From DALYLB01 sp046154695 (GTDB taxonomy: Bacteria; Acidobacteriota; Blastocatellia; RBC074), in contig JBJXFI010000062.1 of the NCBI GenBank assembly GCA_046154695.1, positions 1 through 6,354 on the forward strand: a stretch of 6,354 bases of DNA. The letters are read 5' to 3'. The notes under the pieces were generated by a model, which did no database searches, had not been told where the DNA came from, and saw nothing but the letters and a program-made list of their open reading frames with translations. The first letter of the stretch is position 1. Each line of letters starts with the position of its first letter. Both the position numbers and the translations under genes were made by a program. Positions 5,660 to 6,354 of this stretch are shown here, piece after piece.

Positions 5660-5996
5660 CCGCGCCTGCCTTCTGGATATTATCGAAGCGGCAAAACTTG
5701 CTGTCTCTTATGTCGAAGGCGGTACGAAGGAAGCGTTTCTGCAAAGCACGCAGCTACAGGACTCGGTGATCCGCCGTATTGAGATCCTCGGGGAGGCGGC
5801 GCGTCGGATCTCACTGGAGACCCGGGCAAAACATCCGGATTTCCCATGGAATGAAATGATCGGGATGCGCAATCTAATGATCCATAAATATGACGACGTG
5901 GATTTGGAAGTCGTCTGGCAAACCATTCGAATGGATCTGCCCGCCTTGATCAGACAAATCGAGCCATTGACTTACTCGAACCAGGACGAGGAATGA
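5649..5996 (+). CDS. hepT: HepT-type HEPN ribonuclease toxin (DUF86)
   Basis: The 115-aa, mostly helical protein carries RNLMIHKY with R74, H79 and Y81. This is the RX4HXY motif of HepT toxins: R and H are the RNase catalytic residues and Y is the residue AMPylated by MntA. The N-terminal half also fits DUF86, with VIRRIEILGEAARRIS at 40-55. Family knowledge says unmodified HepT dimers cleave RNA and arrest growth. Translation starts at ATG 5649 with GGAGG (5638-5642) 6 nt upstream, inside the end of mntA, so the two are likely translated in a coupled way with antitoxin first. The motif is intact, so the toxin is predicted to be functional. A likely terminator follows 35 bp after the stop. 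Confidence 0.92.
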   Translation: MQHDRACLLDIIEAAKLAVSYVEGGTKEAFLQSTQLQDSVIRRIEILGEAARRISLETRAKHPDFPWNEMIGMRNLMIHKYDDVDLEVVWQTIRMDLPALIRQIEPLTYSNQDEE

Positions 5997-6030
5997 ACTC
6001 GTGTGATCGAGGATTCGTGGTTAAACGTTT

Positions 6031-6061
6031 TCGGCTATTCCTTTTAATAACCGATTTTTTT
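6031..6061 (+). terminator. Probable intrinsic terminator after hepT
   Basis: TCGGCTATT (6031-6039) pairs with AATAACCGA (6046-6054) with one mismatch around a six-base loop and is followed immediately by seven T residues (6055-6061). Position, 35 bp after the hepT stop, and the T-run fit Rho-independent termination. The stem is AT-rich and imperfect, so efficiency is uncertain. Confidence 0.55.
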
Positions 6062-6239
6062 AGGATCCGTCTTCGGTTTCACTCGTGGCTATACTTTGCC
6101 GCACGCTTCGCTGGCTGAGAGAGAGCGTTTTCAGATTCAACTTGCGCGCGCGAAGAACAGGGGATTCGATAACCGCGGTCAGGGGTGTGATTAAAAGTGG
6201 GACACAATTTCGCAATATTGATGGACAATCGGCGCATTG
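6062..6239. other. Non-coding stretch, no gene recognised
   Basis: Open frames on both strands in this stretch lack SD sequences and known motifs, and they run into the hairpin cluster to the right, where translations become repeat-encoded (for example KTVAGGEAKRNRR). An ACGCTTCGCT block (6103-6112) recurs in inverted orientation at 6279-6288 inside the hairpin cluster, which suggests that this stretch may also belong to a repetitive element. No tRNA or rRNA feature was seen. Confidence 0.5.
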
Positions 6240-6332
6240 TTGTGTTCCGAAGGAACACAAGACGGTAGCCGGCGGTGAAGCGAAGCGTAACCGCCGGAAT
6301 TGACATGAAAGCCATCAAGCCCCGGCAGGGGC
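6240..6332. repeat. REP-like cluster of three hairpins (continues toward window end)
   Basis: Three consecutive perfect stems occur within 93 bp. They are TTGTGTTCC (6240-6248)/GGAACACAA (6252-6260) with a GAA loop, CCGGCGGT (6269-6276)/ACCGCCGG (6290-6297) with a 13-nt loop containing GAAGCGAAGCG, and GCCCC (6319-6323)/GGGGC (6328-6332) with a GGCA loop. Such compact strings of GC-rich hairpins are typical of REP/BIME-type extragenic elements, often mobilised by RAYT transposases. No transposase gene is in the window. The element may continue past the right edge. Confidence 0.6.
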
Positions 6333-6354
6333 GATAGACCTTGGCGCTGTCCGG

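Noticed and set aside
6085..6303. 72-codon plus-strand frame (and minus-strand frames 6060-6260 and 6079-6318) at the right end
   Set aside because: No SD; the frames run through the hairpin repeats, and the translations show no recognisable domain.

Overview
The window looks like chromosomal DNA from a free-living, probably Gram-negative, GC-rich bacterium. Composition alone cannot give a firm phylum. A secreted FAS1 protein, a YbjT-like oxidoreductase, a lipid acyl-transfer fusion enzyme, a HepT/MntA toxin-antitoxin pair and dispersed hairpin repeats would suit Acidobacteriota, Verrucomicrobiota, Planctomycetota or a related environmental lineage (inference, low confidence). All complete genes are on the + strand. 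One gene start is visible leaving the left edge on the - strand.

Left region (1-306): an AT-rich divergent intergenic region. A truncated leftward gene starts near 41 with a good Shine-Dalgarno and a hydrophobic N-terminus. Each direction has a TTGACA -35 box with a 17-bp spacer and a TA..AT -10 box. The two -35 boxes are the inner ends of a 15-bp inverted repeat (13/15 matches), which looks like a shared operator. The rightward leader also holds a perfect AAGGAGG that does not serve the annotated gene.

Operon 1 (307-2399): a secreted single-domain fasciclin protein, then a long atypical SDR with a C-terminal DUF2867-like domain, probably co-transcribed. A perfect 10-bp hairpin lies between them and supports the later (915) start of the second gene.

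Intergenic 2400-2690: a striking 79-bp inverted repeat holds six copies of ATTCGTG/CACGAAT at 10-bp phasing. It is followed by a TATAAC box placed so that the next gene may be read from a leaderless mRNA.

Gene 2691-5237: a very GC-rich 848-aa fusion of an acyl-adenylate-forming domain, an acyl-carrier domain and a PlsC-type acyltransferase. It appears to contain every step from free fatty acid to acylated (lyso)lipid. The domain order is reversed relative to E. coli Aas, and it has its own carrier domain. This is the most interesting protein in the window.

Right region (5300-6354): a compact mntA-hepT pair (minimal nucleotidyltransferase antitoxin and HEPN toxin) with overlapping reading frames, a likely intrinsic terminator, and then about 300 bp without a convincing gene that ends in a cluster of hairpins resembling REP-type repeats and cut by the window edge. 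GC drops sharply here compared with the fusion gene, as expected for an accessory module.
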